Positions 10,591-23,780 of a stretch of 64,000 nt of DNA are shown in pieces. The stretch's first letter is position 1. Each line of letters opens with the position of its first letter. The notes under the pieces are model-generated. The model ran no database searches and was not told the DNA's origin. It saw only the letters and a list, made by a program, of their open reading frames with translations. The position numbers and the translations under genes were made by a program. Source of the DNA: Notamacropus eugenii (taxonomy: Eukaryota > Chordata > Mammalia > Diprotodontia > Macropodidae). The stretch is taken from positions 999,501 through 1,063,500 of the forward strand of contig NC_092878.1 of assembly GCF_028372415.1 (NCBI RefSeq). The letters run 5' to 3'.

Positions 10591-12399
10591 CTTAAAACTA
10601 GGAGGATGATGGTTCCCACACAGCCAGGAGTAAGGAAGTTATAAAGATAGTAACAACAGACTCCCAACAATTTTGGACCAGTTTAGTTGAAGATGTCTTT
10701 GAGACAGCCACTTTGAAATGTCCAATAGGCATTTGGAAATTCAAGACTAGAAGTGCTGAAAAAAAGTTAGGACTGAATAAGTAGATCTGAGAATCCTCTG
10801 TGTAGAGATGGCATTTGAGTCCATGAGATCAGGTAAGATCCCCAAGTGAAATTGTATAAAAGAAGAGAAAAAGGTTTAGGCCAGAGCCTTGGGGACATCC
10901 ATAGTTTTTGTCTGTGTTATGGATAAAGATCCAGCGAAAAAGACTGAGAAGGACTACTCACATAGGTAGAAGAACTAGGTTAGGAAAGGGCAGTATCAAT
11001 TCACAACATACTTGCTCCAACCATTGTGCTTCCAAACTCTCTTCCTCTTGTCTAAATTCCTTAGGACATGACCCAGTCTCAAACTATGGTTTTGGTGATT
11101 CAAAGAGGTGGGCAGGCCCTGGTTTTGATTGTTTGGATCAATCAAAAAGTGTTTTACTTTACAAAGGCAATATTTTTAAGTGGGTGAGATGATCAGTAGA
11201 CTCCTACTTGTATACCGGGAAAGCCCAAAATCAAATTCCTTTGTGCTTCTGCCCTCAAGCCAGGAATGGGGGGTTCTTGGGAATAAGAGACAAAAAGAGC
11301 CATAAGTTTAATTGCTTGTGAAATTAAAAAATAAGTTTCTGAAAAACATTTTGTAAACTTTTTGAGTTATATGAACAGACACTTAACTGTACTAGAGAAT
11401 GCCTATTTGAAACATTTTTTTTTTCATTTTCATTTTTAACACAGTTCATATCATATAACATAATTCCAACTTTTGGTCAGGTGATATTTCTTTTAAAGCA
11501 TTTCCAAATAGACCACAAACGGATTTTTTTTTTAACATTACCCAAATGAGACACAAATAGTAACTATGTATGCTAACTTCATAAGCTCTTGACCTAATTG
11601 TCTCCACACTGTTACTAAGAGTTAAAGGACCCTAACTTATTGTTCTTGGTCTAAAAATGTAAGGCTAATAGCTTAATTTTAGACTTGACCTCAGATGTGT
11701 CCCCTACCAACGATCTATAATTTAATAGATCTGGTATTAAGTTTACAAACCTTTTGACTATAGGAAATTGTCACCAAGAGTAGGGACATTGCAGGGATAC
11801 AATATCTCCCTAACTTCATGTTAGTTCCAGGCAGGAGCAGATTGTCAATTTGCATTCAGTCAGGCTTAGAGTCTGCCAGGTGTCAGTGGAGAAATTGAGT
11901 CTGAAGAATCAGCCCAGGCTGAACAGCTGCTCTCCCAAACTTCCCATGAGATCACCTTTTTCATTTCATACCAGCATCTCACAGGCTTACTGGCATCATG
12001 GATTGGAGGCTCAGATCACCTTTGTTGCTATCCATACCTGGAGTTAGACTTCGAAGAACAGTCACTTAATAGTCCCATAGCATCTTAAAATAGCAAGTTC
12101 CAATACCAGGTTTCAGATATGACTATAATTTCACATTGGCTAAGGAACATCTTTTGAGGCAAGTCTTAAGGGGCTTACATGCCTTTCTATACCTGTTCTA
12201 GTTCCTCCTTAAATAACAATCATAAAATCAAATTTACCATTAAAACCTTAATTTTTCCATCAATGCCAAATTTTACCCAGTTACCTGCCTCTCAGAGACT
12301 TAGACTAAAATTCATTTCCCCAAACTAAAGATGTCTCTGATTTAGTCTCAGTAACTAATTCAGTCTATTATTTTAATACTAATTGTTTTTGCATCACTT
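10591..12399. other. Gene-free stretch, nothing recognised
   Basis: I find no convincing coding or repeat signature in this 1.8 kb interval. It may hold old repeats too decayed to name by eye. Confidence 0.4.
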
Positions 12400-14918
12400 T
12401 GTAACATGTCCAGTTTTTCTCCCCATTTCTCCCCTCCCCCACTGCCTAATACCTTGCATTCTGATTACCCCTTCCCTCAATGAGCCTTCCCTTCTATCAC
12501 ACTCTGCCCTTCCCTTAACCCCATCTTCCCTCTTTTCTTGTAGGGTAAGATAAATTTCTATACCCCATTACCTGTGCTTATTTACCAGTTATATGCAATA
12601 ATTCTCAACATTCATTTCTAATACTTTGAATTCCACCTTCTTTCCCTCCCTCCCTTCTTACCCATCCCCAATGAGAAGGCAAGCAATTCAATAGAGGTTA
12701 TATATGTGTTGTTTTGCAAAAGATTTCCATAATAATCATGTTGAGTAATACCAACTATATTGCCCTCTATCCTACTCTATCGCCCCTTGTTTTTTTATTT
12801 CCTCATTTGACCTTGTCCCTTCCCAAAAGTATTTATTTCTAGTTACTCCCTTCTCCCATTTGCCCTCCCTTCTATCATTCCCCTCACCCCACTTGTCACC
12901 TCCTCCCCTACTTTCCTGTAGTATAAGATAGATTTTCATACCAAATTTAGTGAGCATGTTATTCCCTCCTTAAGCCATATGTGGAGAGAGTAGCTTCACT
13001 TTTCTCCTCTCCCCTCCTCCCTTTTCTCCTCCATTGAACAAGATATTTCTTTATCTCTTTTATGAGTTATAGCCTGCCCCATTCCATTTCTCCCTTTCTC
13101 CTCCCAGTATTTTCCTCCCTTACCCCTTAATTTTTATTTATATCTTTTTTTGTAGATATCATCTCTTCTGATTCAACACAGCCTGTACTCTCTGTCTATG
13201 TGTGTGTGTATGTACAATCCCTCCACCTACCCAAATACTGAGAAAAGTCTCAAGAGTTGTAAATATCGTCTTTCCATGTAGGAATATAAACACTTCAGCT
13301 TTATAAAGTCTTTTCTGATTTCTCTTTCCTGTTTACTTTTTCAAGCTTCTCTTGATTCTTGTGTTTAAAAGTCAAATTTTCTATACAGTTCTGGTCTTTT
13401 CAACATGAATGCTTGAAAGTCCTCTATATCATTGAATGACCATTGATTCCTTTGAAGTATTATACTCAGTTTTGCTGGGTAGGTGATTCTTGGTTTTACT
13501 CCCAAGCCCTTTGATCCCCTAATGTTGAAGCTGCCAGATCCTGTGTTATCCTGATTGTATTTCCACAATACTCAAATTGTTTCTTTTTAGCTGCTTGCAG
13601 TATTTTCTCCTTGACCTTGGAACTCTGAAATTTGGCCACAATATTCCTAGGAGTTTCTCTTTTTGGGTCTCTTTCAGGAGGTGATTGGTGGATTCTTTCA
13701 ATATTTATTTTGCCCTGTGGTTCTAGAATATCAGGACAGTTTTCCTCGATAATTTCATGGAAGATAATATCTAGGCTCTTGTTTTGATCATGGCTTTCAG
13801 GTAGTCTCATAATTTTTAAACTGTCTCTCCTGGATCTATTTTCCAGGTCAGTTGTTTTTCCAATGAGATGTTTCACATTATCTTCTATTTTTTCAAACTT
13901 TTGGTTTTGTTTTCTAACTGCTTGATTTATCTCATAGTCATTCACTTCCCTGAACTCAATTCTCTCTTTCGATGAATTATTTTGTTCAGTGAGCTTTTGA
14001 ACCTTCTCCTCCATTTGGCTAATTCTGCTTTTTAATGCCTCCTTCTCCTCATTGGCTTTTTGGACCTCTTTTTCCAATTGAGTTAGCCTCTTTTTAAGGT
14101 GTTATTTTCCTCAGCATTTTTTTGGTTCTTCTTTAGCAAGTTGCTAACTCAATTTTCAAGCTCTTCTATTACCTGAGTCCAATTTAAGTTCCCTTTGGAG
14201 GCCCTGGAGGCAGGGACATTGACTTCCTGTGACAGTAAGCCTTGTTCTTTCTCATCTGAAAAGATGGGAAGAGACACTTGTTCACCAAGAAAGTAACCTT
14301 CTGTGGTCTTATTTTTTTTTTCCATTTTGGGAGCATTTTCCCAGCCAGTTATTTGACTTCTGAATCCTTTGTCAAGAGATTCAACTCAACTGCTTGGTTC
14401 CCCTGGGCTTTGGGTGGGGGTGGGGCCATCACTCAGGGCTGGGGTTTAGATCAGCTGCTCCCTACTGCCAGAGGCTTTAAGCTGAGCTGCCTGAACAATG
14501 GATCCAGGATGCTTCCTGGCCTCAGTATCTGCCTACAGTCTGCTGCCATGGCTTCTGCCATTGCCTGGGGCTATTGCTGGAGAAGCCCCATTCCCTTGCC
14601 CACTGACCTTTAGAGCTTTCTTTGACGCTTGTGGCTTGAGGTATCTGGGACCTTCTCTGCTAAGAACTCTGCCCTGGAGGTCTGTTCAGATCCTATTCCT
14701 CCCAGTGCTGTGTAGCCAGGGCTGTGCTCTGCTCCACTCAGTGTCCTGTGAGATAGACCTTTCCTGTTGGCCTTCCAAGTTACCTGTGGCTGGAAACCCC
14801 TTTCGCTCTATTGTTCTGTGGCTTCTGCTGCTCTAGATTTTGTTGAGAGTCTTTTTACAGATATTTTGTGGGCTGTGGGGAAGCGCTTTCTATTCTGCCA
14901 TTTTGGCTCCACCCCCCA
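12400..14918 (-). mobile_element. HAL1-type (ORF1-only L1 relative), near full length
   Basis: The 5' end is at about 14918, where the - strand reads 'ggagccaaaatggcagaatag', the YY1-containing start seen at 38545. A 5' UTR of about 0.6 kb follows, then an ORF1 region (about 14290-13365), then a purine-rich 3' UTR down to about 12400. No ORF2 segment lies between ORF1 and the 3' UTR. ORF1 is broken: one frame spans 14077-13496 and another 13568-13365. The preserved part includes coiled-coil residues, 'DLENRSRRDSLKIMRLPE', 'TPRNIVAKFQSSKVKEKIL' and 'GVKPRITYPAKLSIIL'. It is homologous to the young copy at 38539 throughout, which argues that lack of ORF2 is a family trait. Confidence 0.8.
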
Positions 14919-16140
14919 AAACATTTTGTTAAGTCAAAATGTAATACAATCACTCCTAATTTACTTGTTTTTGTACATAAGATTTTCTTAAAATGTGACA
15001 AATTTTAAGATGGGTAGATTTAAATGAATAGTTGAAGCTATTGCTAAAGGAGTCATTTTTATCCTTTTAACACAAGGATAAAAGTGTCTTTTGGCTTCTA
15101 GGAAATTCAGTTCAGGTTTTGCTTCTTGCTTTGGCAAGCTGCCTTGATTTGTGCTCCTGTCTTGACGGCTCTGCTAGCCTAGGAAGAACAGATATACCAA
15201 ACTTCTGGACACAGTCTCTGTATTTTAACCTTGAGGCCCTCAGAACTACAGTATTTCCACAGCAATGACTGATCCAAGAGAAAAACACAGTCATGACCAT
15301 TATGAAGGTCAGTAAGTTAGGAGAGAGGGCACACTTGAATGTCTCTGATAGCAACCCCTATCCCCAGTGAGATAGAAGCATTTTAAACTTGGGGACAAAA
15401 GGAAATTTTGCAACTCAAGTCATTTGCCCTGCTTCACAGTGCTTCAGCATCCCAGTCTACACATTCATTTCTGGAAGATCATGACAATAGCTCAATACAC
15501 ATGAAATGTATAAAGATTCAGGAATAATAAATTTTACTAACACAAGGTTGCTTCTATAGCAAAGAAGATCCAGTGAGTAGGACCTAGATAAATAGCTATT
15601 TAATAAGATAAAGGACTTTATTAGCAGAAATTCTTCCATTTTAGCAATCTCTGATCGTCTAGAAGTAACCTCGAAAGAAGGTTACTTCTCTAGTTCTTTA
15701 GCGCTACAGATCCAGATACTTAGTCACCAATTCCATTAGGGTTGATTAACCTGTCGGAGTCACTAGAAAGAAAATGAAAACCAGGAGGCTTGCATTATAT
15801 ACTATAATGAAAATCAGTAGAAATATAAATATCAAAGTATTTCAAATTAGAAATACATATCTATCCCGTTTTATATTCCATAGCAATGATGCTAAGGGAT
15901 ATTTTTTCAAATAGTAGGGTTGACTTTATTTTGACAATCTGAGAATTTTAGGGATTTATTTCAAATCTCCCTCACTCCCTTAATAAACCTTAATAACTTA
16001 CATGTCTAATATATTTTGGTTTGAGAAGTAGCATGGTTGAAGTAATGAAGACAGGTTCAAATTCTAACTCTAATGTGTACCTAATTCACCATGGGCACAT
16101 CATATCATTTCAGTGCCCATCGACAACTCTAAGACTATAA
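14919..16140. other. Gene-free stretch, nothing firm recognised
   Basis: No coding similarity is seen. A possible SINE remnant at about 16030-16120 is too weak to call. Confidence 0.4.
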
Positions 16141-16144
16141 ATTT

Positions 16145-16310
16145 CAGAGGAGTTGACTCTGTGGGTAGTAGGAGTGAGGCAGAGTTGCACAAAGTTGTCA
16201 GTCTCACTTTTCTCTTCCAGAGTCATTAAAATCCAGTGGCAAGGCAAAAGTCAGGATGACTGGCCGTGGCCTGGGATGCAGTGGATTACTTTGGGCTACA
16301 GTGCAAGTTT
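16145..16310 (-). mobile_element. RTE-tailed SINE fragment, diverged
   Basis: The plus-strand text 'gcacaaagttgtcagtctcac', '..ccagagtcattaaaatccagtgg' and 'gtcaggatgactgg..gtggcctgggatgcagtgg' matches the middle of the SINE at 24465-24735 and 44210-44460. Confidence 0.6.
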
Positions 16311-17485
16311 TCTAGTAGTCTGGCTACCCAATGGCAGTTTTTTTTTTCATAGTGACCCATGAGGCAAAGATGAATGGGCCTCAGTCTCATGCAGCCCTTT
16401 CCTCTTCTTCAGTGACAGTGGCAGAAAGGAGGACAGAGAACTCTAAGAATTTAGTTTTAGACTCTTAATAAACCTCATTTGTACTATGGGGTACTCTTAA
16501 ATCTGAGATCCTTGTCCAGTGATCAACAAGTGGACCTACTTCCAGAGGAGCTGAACCATAGGTCTTAATGTTCTTGTTATAACCAAAACCAGAAAAAAGA
16601 AGGAAATTGTGGCTAAATGAAAGGATGACTCAGCTGCCTCTGGGGAAACAATGGAAGGAGTTAGTGGGGTAGGTTTAATCATATGCCCCAAGTGACTAGA
16701 GTTATTTCATGGGATGTTTGGTAATCATGTATTGCAGTACTTATGGTAAATGTTTGCAGAAAGACAACCAGGAAAATAATTGTTTCACATATGCCAATAC
16801 TGCTTGATGAGAATGAACTGGCAAAGAAATTCTATGAAGAGCTTGATAAGACCCTCCAGATCTAATCAATATATTACTTGGTGATTTTAATGCAAAGTGA
16901 CTGCCTCTCTGGGCCCACTTTCAGAATATCCTTGGATATATTTCACTTCATCTCCTAACCCTAACCCTAAATCTCCTCCAGTGCCTTGCTTCCGCAGGTG
17001 TACCCTTTCCTTTCTACTTTCCATTCCCCTAACTCCCTTCTCCAGTTCCAGAACCATAGTTAAATAAAGTCCATTGTTCCAGGATATGGCACTGTCATTC
17101 TCCCCTTTGACCTCACTTTCCATAATCTAACCTTTAGGATCAAAGTACCTACCTGCTGGCCACCAACTCTCTATATGTGGAGGGTCTCAGAATTCAAATG
17201 TCTTTTGGATTTGTATTACCAGCAATTAGCATATAATAAGTAATAAATTATTTTTCCTTCATTAATTCTTTTATTCAAATATTTGAAAAGGTGAGGATAG
17301 GGAGAAATTTATGGAACAGTATGAATCGCAAAAGAAATGAGAGAATTCAAAGACTTGTAGCACCTCCAGTTTCAGGAGGAGGACAAAGAAGTTTCATCTC
17401 AGGCTGCACAGCTGACTCATCTCCATCCTGTCCCCCTCCCCTCATTTCTTTTATGTCGTAACTGCCCCTGCCCCCCCCCCCCCCG
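16311..17485. other. Gene-free stretch, nothing recognised
   Basis: No gene or clear repeat. It contains about three telomere-like hexamers (ccctaa) near 16955-16973, too short to be called an interstitial telomeric array. Confidence 0.4.
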
Positions 17486-17489
17486 AGCC

Positions 17490-17592
17490 CCGTTAGGATG
17501 TAAGGGACTGTCTTTCAGCTTTCATTTGTATTCTTAGCGCTTCGCCCAGTGCCTGGCACAAAGTAGGCACTTCATAAATGCTTGGGATTTTT
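17490..17592 (+). mobile_element. L2 3' end fragment
   Basis: The L2 terminal motif 'gtattcttagcgcttcgcccagtgcctggcacaaagtaggcacttcataaatgctt' is present (quoted here in pieces: 'gcccagtgcctggcacaaag', 'taggcacttcataaatgctt'). A C run at 17471-17485 precedes it. Confidence 0.75.
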
Positions 17593-17639
17593 TTTGACTG
17601 TAGTTGACTCACTGGTAGATGATACAGAAATTTTATGGT

Positions 17640-17949
17640 TCTATATTGTAAACTTTTTTTAAAAGATTAAGTTCAGAAACTAACGCAGGGTGAAATGAAC
17701 AGTCGGGAGCAACATACACGGTAACAGCAACATTGGGTGATGTTCAACTTTGATAGACTTGGCTCTTCTCCGCAATGCAAGGATCTAAGACAATTCCAAA
17801 AGATTCATCCTGCAAAACGCTATCGGCATTCGGAGAAAGAACTGTAGAGTCCGAACAAATCAAAGTGTACTATTCTCACCATTTTTTCTTTGTTTTTTCT
17901 GTCTCGTGGTTTTTCCTTTTTGTTCTGATTCTTCTTTCACAACATGACT
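17640..17949 (+). mobile_element. Old L1 3' UTR fragment
   Basis: 'acacggtaacagcaacattg', '..gcaatgcaaggatctaagacaattcc' (in part) and 'cggagaaagaactgtagagt' mark a diverged L1 3' end of another subfamily. It is cut directly by the younger L1 that begins at about 17950 in the same orientation. Confidence 0.7.
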
Positions 17950-18960
17950 GAGGTGTTCCCCAATTGATAAGTAGTCAAAGGATATGAACAGGCACTTTTC
18001 AGAGGAAGAAATTAAAACTATCTATAATCATATGAAAAAATGCTCTAAATTGCTATTGATTAGAGAGATGCAAATCAAAACAACTCTGAGATATCACATG
18101 ACACCTATCAGATTGGCTAACAAGACAAAACAGGAAGATGATAAATGTTGGAGAAGATGTGGGAGAGTTAGAACACTAATTCATTGTTGGTGAGCTGTGA
18201 GCTGATGCAACCATTCTGGACAGCAATTTGGAATTACGCCCAAAGGGCTACAAAAATGTGCATACCCTTTGACCCAGCAATATCGCTTCTAGGACTCTAT
18301 CCCCAAGAGATCATAAAAATGGGAGAGGGTTCCACATGTACAAAATTATTTATAGCAACTCTCTTTGTGGTGGCCAAAAACTGGAAATCAAAGGGATGCC
18401 CATCAACTGAGGAATGGCTGAATAAATTGTGGTATATGAATGTAATGGAATACTATTGTGCTATAAGAAATGATGTACAGGAAGACTTCAGAGAGGCCTG
18501 GAAAGGCTTACATGAGCTGATGCTGAGTGAAAGGAGCAGAACGAGGAGAACTTTGTACACAGCAACAACCACAGTGTGTTAGGAATTTTTCTGGTAGACT
18601 TAATACTTCATTGCAAGGCAAGAACTTAAAAAATTCCCAATGAACTCATGAGGCAAAATGCCTTCCACATCCAGAGAAAGAACTATAGAACTGGATCGCA
18701 GAATGAAAGAGATCATTTTCTTTTGGATTATGTTTTGTTTTGTTTTATGATTTCTCATATTCATTTTAACTCTTCTGTGCAACATGACTAAGGTGAAAAG
18801 GTATTTAATAGGAATGTATGTGTAGAACCTATATAAAATTGTATGCCATCTCAGGAAGGGTATGGGGAAGGAGGGGGAGAGAGGGGAAAAAATCTAAGAT
18901 ATATGGAAGTGATTGTAGAACACTGAAAACAAATAAAATAATTTAATTAAAAACAAAAAA
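17950..18960 (+). mobile_element. L1 3' end: ORF2 C-terminus and 3' UTR
   Basis: This is a 5'-truncated L1. The frame from 17984 gives 'MNRHFSEEEIKTIYNHMKKC' and 'REMQIKTTLRYHMTPIRLA', matching the C-terminal part of L1 ORF2p. A frameshift near 18184 leads into a second segment with 'IPFDPAISLLGLYP', 'CTKLFIATLFVVAKNW' and 'MEYYCAIRND', ending with a stop at 18580-18582. The 3' UTR then runs to a poly(A)-like tail at about 18955. The reverse-transcriptase and endonuclease domains are absent because of truncation. It is non-autonomous and inactive. Confidence 0.9.
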
Positions 18961-18974
18961 AAATAAACATCAGG

Positions 18975-19400
18975 CAAGGTATAAAACAGGAAGATGTATG
19001 TTTGCCAAAGACATTGGATGCCATGATACAGTAGAGCCAATGAATTATTCGGGTTGAGAAAGGATAGATGGTGAAGTGCTCTTGTTTGTGAATGGACATT
19101 GTACTGTTTGCATCCATCTCCAGGAGCCTCCTGGAAGAGATCTGTAATGACTCAAGGAAATTTAGCCAATCTACTCACATGAGAAAGACCAAGGGGTGAA
19201 GAATGTCTATTGCCCAGATTTCAACATGCATTTTTGGAAGGACACTCTATAAAGCCTGTCCAGCAATATATATATATCTGGAACACAGAGTACATGTGGA
19301 CAATTAGCCAGGCGCACAATAGGGAAGGGGGAGAACAGGGTAGATTGTGTTAGGGAAATTATCACACTCTCACTGACCTCAAGTATCTCATGAAAGCAAA
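18975..19400 (+). mobile_element. RTE/BovB-clade LINE fragment
   Basis: Translation in broken frames gives an RTE-like series past the polymerase core: 'THMRKTKG..MSIAQISTCIF', then a 'YIYLEHRVHVDN'-like segment that corresponds to the 'SSYVYLGRSMNMEN' block of RTE/BovB proteins. Several frame breaks are evident. The subfamily cannot be set by eye. Confidence 0.55.
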
Positions 19401-20002
19401 AATTAATATTTTTAAAACTTTAATTTTTACTCTGAACTTAAACACCAAATAAAATGGACATTTCCCCATACCTAGTACAACTCAAGAATACCATTGCACA
19501 TAAAACTGGATCTGTGCTATGTACAACATGCTTTTATCTTAAATATGTACCGACACGTAACCTTAAAGTTGTGTTACCTGTCTGATTCTTTTGGATGGCT
19601 TACCTTTTCAATATTAGTATTTTGCCTGTGTTTCTCCAGGGCAGTGAGTCATGGAAAACCACTGCCTCTGAAGAACTGAAGATGACTATCACACTGAGGG
19701 CAATGGAAAGGCACATGTGAGCAGGCTACATCACACACCAGACAGGGCGTTACCGTAACAAAAAGATAGACAAGACTCATCCAAACTTGAAACGCTAGTC
19801 CAGAAAACTTCCATCTCCCACAGGGAACTAACTACACAGTCCTTCAATTTTATATAGTACTATTTAGGGAATGGGAGAGTCAAGCTCCCCTCCTCCACTG
19901 GGCCTAAATAATGTACATGATTGAGTGTTACCAATAGTCCAGATTCAGGCTGGTTCCTCCACTGTTGTTTTCTTCTTGTCTTCCATTTAATCTTTAGTTC
20001 AC

Positions 20003-20250
20003 ATATGTTGTTGTGCAGTCATGTCTGACTTTTTGTGACTCTATTTAAGATTTTCTTGGCAAAGATACTGGAGTAATTTGCCATTTCCTTCTCCCATTCT
20101 TTTTACAGATGAGAAAACTGAGGCAAACAGGGTTAAATGACTTGCCCAAGATCAGATACAGCTAATAAGTGTCTACGGCTGCATTAGAAATTCAGTCTTC
20201 CTGACTCTAGGCCTAGTGCTCTATCCATCTACCACCTTGCTGCCCATTAG
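20003..20250 (-). mobile_element. Mar-1-type SINE with BovB-like tail
   Basis: The plus strand shows the tail 'gcagtcatgtctgac...ttcttggcaaagatactgg', the core 'cagatgagaaaactgaggca', and the head complement 'gtgctctatccatctaccacc'. It is full length or nearly so. Confidence 0.85.
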
Positions 20251-20382
20251 TTCTATATATCCTTGCCCTATTCAACTTTCTCCCTGCCTTCTGAGTTTTA
20301 GCTATCTGGTGCCAATTCATCCTTCACTTTATGGGCATTCAATTAAAGTTATAGCACCCCTTCCGAGTTGGCTCCCCAATTG

Positions 20383-21230
20383 TCACTCATAGATTTGAAG
20401 GTTGAGTCACTAGGGCACAACTGTTCTTGGTTCAAATGGCACTCTTTAGGATTATACTACTAAAAATTATGGCATCAACCAACAGTGAGCTTTTAATTAT
20501 TAGTCAATAGTCATCACAGCTCAAAAAAAAAAAAAGTATTTACTAAGATAACATAGTATAACAGTATAAAACAATACCCCCATAAATCTGGGGCATACTG
20601 TCGCTGTGTGTGGTACATGTGGTACTTGTGCCCCACTGTCATTAAAGGCTGCCCTTTGCTATCCTTCAAAGTCCTTATCTCCTATTAGGCTGGGATTTGG
20701 GTCCACTTTCCTGTTGGTGACTGTCTTCTCCAAGAGTTCTGGAGTAGTTGCTACAGATTCTTCCTTGAATCTCCAGTCAACTCCAACCCAAAAGACCAGG
20801 AACTCCAGGCCTCCTGAATTCCAAAGGTTACCTCCAAGCCTAGACACGCTGCTCTCCAAATATATGCTTGTTCATCTAGGATCAGGAGAGAGTAAATGCA
20901 AAACTCTCAACCCAAACCCAGTCTCAGTCTCAGTCTCTCCTAGACATGTGTTCGTGGCAGCCACAGTGGGAAATAGAGCAGATTGCCCCTCCTCAGCAAA
21001 TGCCTTTGAAACAGTCCAGACAGAGTCTGAAGCCAAAAGGGAAGATTGAGCCCTGAGGGTGGGGCTACTCACTTCTAAAATACTCACTGAGTCATCTGTT
21101 CTTCCTGCTCTGTGGCCAATAAGGGCTTGTCATCTCAAGTCCCCACTTTCAACTCTTGAGCTACTTGAGCCAGTAAGTCAGGAAGTGTGTTAGCCCTAAA
21201 GGGTCCAAGCACCGAATCACTATGTCTCTG
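20383..21230 (-). mobile_element. Possible LTR of an old endogenous retrovirus (fossil), low confidence
   Basis: On the - strand a CA-like end (tgagtgaca) at about 20383 is followed by 'attggggagccaactcgg', which has the look of a primer-binding region. The interval to the right has no other identity. I saw no partner LTR. It is offered as a guess for the 20.4-21.2 kb block, and the 147-codon ORF inside it is not supported as a gene. Confidence 0.25.
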
Positions 21231-21404
21231 AAATCTCCATGTTTCCTAGGAAGCCTGGGTACAGATTCCCTGGGATGTTCCCTCTAGGCCAATTCAACTG
21301 TCATTAAAAAAAAAGCAGTTCCTGTCCTCAGTGAGCATACACTTCTATCAGGGACATGGTATCTAGATGAATAGGTACATAGAAGATACACATAGAGTAC
21401 AATT

Positions 21405-22700
21405 TTAGCCAAGATGACTGCCTAAATAGAACTACCCCATTCCCACCCACATACCCACTCCAGCAAATCCTGAAGTTTCCATGGTACCAAATAATGATCA
21501 AGAGATACAAGGAGAAACTACAGTGACTTCATTCTAGAACAGCACAAGTGGGAAGCAAGAAGCATAAGAGTTACAGGAAAAGAGTAATTCTTCTCTTGAG
21601 GTCTATTTAGATTAGGGATAATTTTTCAAGCCTGGTAGATATTTTCTTTGATTTCCTTAAATTGAAGTTTTCTCCCAGGCTCAGGCTCAACCCCCTTCTG
21701 CAATTTGAGTTCGGGTCATTGGCCTTGGTTTTGTCCTGGGTCATACTGATTTCTGAGCTGATTTTCACCTCTCAGGACTAGGCTCATGGCATCCAGGTCA
21801 GTGTGGTGAATTTTCAGGACTTTCACTGGCATCTCAAAACAGTACAAAGGGGACTTCTGGTGTGTGTTTACATACATATATACATATTCATGAGACATAC
21901 AACTGCAAAGAGAAACTCAAAGAAAAAATGGATTTTCAACAGACTATATAAATAGCTAGAAAAAGCAAAACAAGAGCTAAAACATGAAATAAAAGCTTAT
22001 GAGAAAAGACATAGAAGGAGGATAAATAGCTTTCAAGAGAAATTTACCCAAGTAAGCACTCCCTGAAAACTAGACTATACAGGAGGCAATGATTCAGAGA
22101 GAACAAGAAATATGAAAATCAAAAGATTGAAAAAGAAAAATATGAGTTACATGAAAAACAACTGACCTGGGAAATAGGTCAGGGATAGGTAATATAAGAA
22201 TCATTAAATTCCCTGAAAACCACAATAAAAAATAAAGCTTGGACAGTATATTTCAAGAAATCATAAATGAAAATTACCTAGCTCTATTAGAACCAGAGGG
22301 CAAAGTCAATATAGAAAGAACCTATTGATCATTTCCTGATAGGTACTCCAAAAGTTAAAGTCCCAGGAATGTCGTAGCCAAAAACCAGAGCTCCTTTATC
22401 AAAGGAAAATTCTAGAAGCATCCAAAAAGTTCAAGTACCAAGGGACTACATCTTGGCATCTTGTACTATAAATGAGAGATTACAAAATACAATATTCCAA
22501 AAGGCAAAAGATACATGTTTGCAGACAATAATAATTTATCCCGAAAAGCTAAGTATAACCCAGTTGGGGAAATGTGGGGAGGAGGGGAATGGACCTTTAA
22601 TCATTTCTGATAAAAGTCAGAGCTGAGTAGGAACTTGAAAATATAAACATGCATCCAGAGAATCCTAGAAAGGTAAATGTGTGTAAGCAGTTGGACAGGG
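21405..22700 (+). mobile_element. Old HAL1/L1 element with 5' UTR and ORF1 only
   Basis: The 5' end 'agccaagatgactgcctaaat' at 21407 is the L1/HAL1 start in decayed form. From about 21950 the broken frames match ORF1: near 22200-22350 'IRIIKFPEN', 'IFQEIINENY' and 'LEPEGKVNIERTY', and 'NVVAKNQSS' near 22370. Many stops and frameshifts are present, so it is older than the copies at 12.4 and 38.5 kb. I see no ORF2 segment. It ends near 22.7 kb without a clear tail. Confidence 0.6.
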
Positions 22701-23400
22701 CTATATATGGTAATATAATACTAGCATTCTATGGGAAGGAGAGGAAATAAATGTCTCTTCAGAACTTTGTTTTCAAGAATATTGAAGGAATTAGATATGG
22801 AAGAGGTCATGGTCATGGGTGCATTTTGTTCTTAGGATTTGTACAGGGGAATGAGAAAGGAGAGTAAAAGGAATATGCTGTTGTAGAAAGAAGGAAGAAG
22901 AAAGCACTGGCTGGTTGCCATGAATGGAGAAGAATATACAGACATGGAGGAAGGTGCACAGGAAGTAGGTGTCAGGTGAGTTTTACTTAACTGAAGTGGA
23001 CAAAGGACGGTTAACATATATACATACATATGCAAATATATATGCAAAAGTTTAGCTTCAAAACATATTCAACTCAGTAGGGAAGAAGCAGAATAGGGAA
23101 AATAATGCTAGAGGAGGAAAGTTTCAAGCAAAGACAATTTCCTGATCCCTAAAAGGGGGAAGAAAACAAAAGAATTAGAATCTAAGGGAGCACCTTCAGT
23201 TTCCTCTTAGACAAGAAACAGCTGAGCAAATGGTGATGTATGAATGTAACGGAATAGTTCTGTAATAAGAAATGGCAAAAGACAGAGTTGCAAAGCAATG
23301 AGAAAGAGTTACCTATCCTCATATAAGGCCTATCTCTTGTATATACACGTACTCAGTACAGTAAATAGGACATCCTATAAAACACTTAGCTAATCTTCCA
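22701..23400. other. Gene-free stretch, nothing recognised
   Basis: AT-rich and purine-rich DNA with a short 'acatatatacatacatatgc' patch near 23015. At 23225-23275 a few words recall an L1 ORF2 end, too weak to call. Confidence 0.35.
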
Positions 23401-23780
23401 TATTGTCATTTCTATGATATTCTCCACAAGATTATTTGACTGCCACCCACCCTCCCTTCCTACAGTTATCTACAGTCATGGCCTAATTTTTTTTTTGCAC
23501 AGAAATTTGAACAGTGGAGGTGGAAATGATTTCTCTTATTATCGGTCTTTAGTGCCTAGTTTTCATTATTTTTTTCCAAAGTAGGGCATTATCAAAAATC
23601 TAGGCCATTCTGTCATGCTTCTCACCTTCTCTCTAGTGGAACAGAGGAGTCACTTAACTGTAACGTCCTTCAGCTTAGGAATAGGTCATATTATTCTATT
23701 ATATACTTCCCTCAGCTTCAGCACAATAGTCTGCACCCAGTAGATAGATATTCAATGGATGCTTGCCACTAATTAATTCC
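23400..23780 (+). mobile_element. L2 3' end fragment
   Basis: A diverged L2 terminus is recognised from 'ttcagcacaatagtctgcac', '..ccagtagatagatattcaatggatgct' and the upstream polypyrimidine L2 3' UTR style. Confidence 0.5.

Noticed and set aside
16955-16973. Telomere-like ccctaa units
   Set aside because: Only about three units, too short for an interstitial telomeric site.
20606-21049. 147-codon ORF on the + strand
   Set aside because: No recognisable protein; it lies in a block that may be an old LTR.
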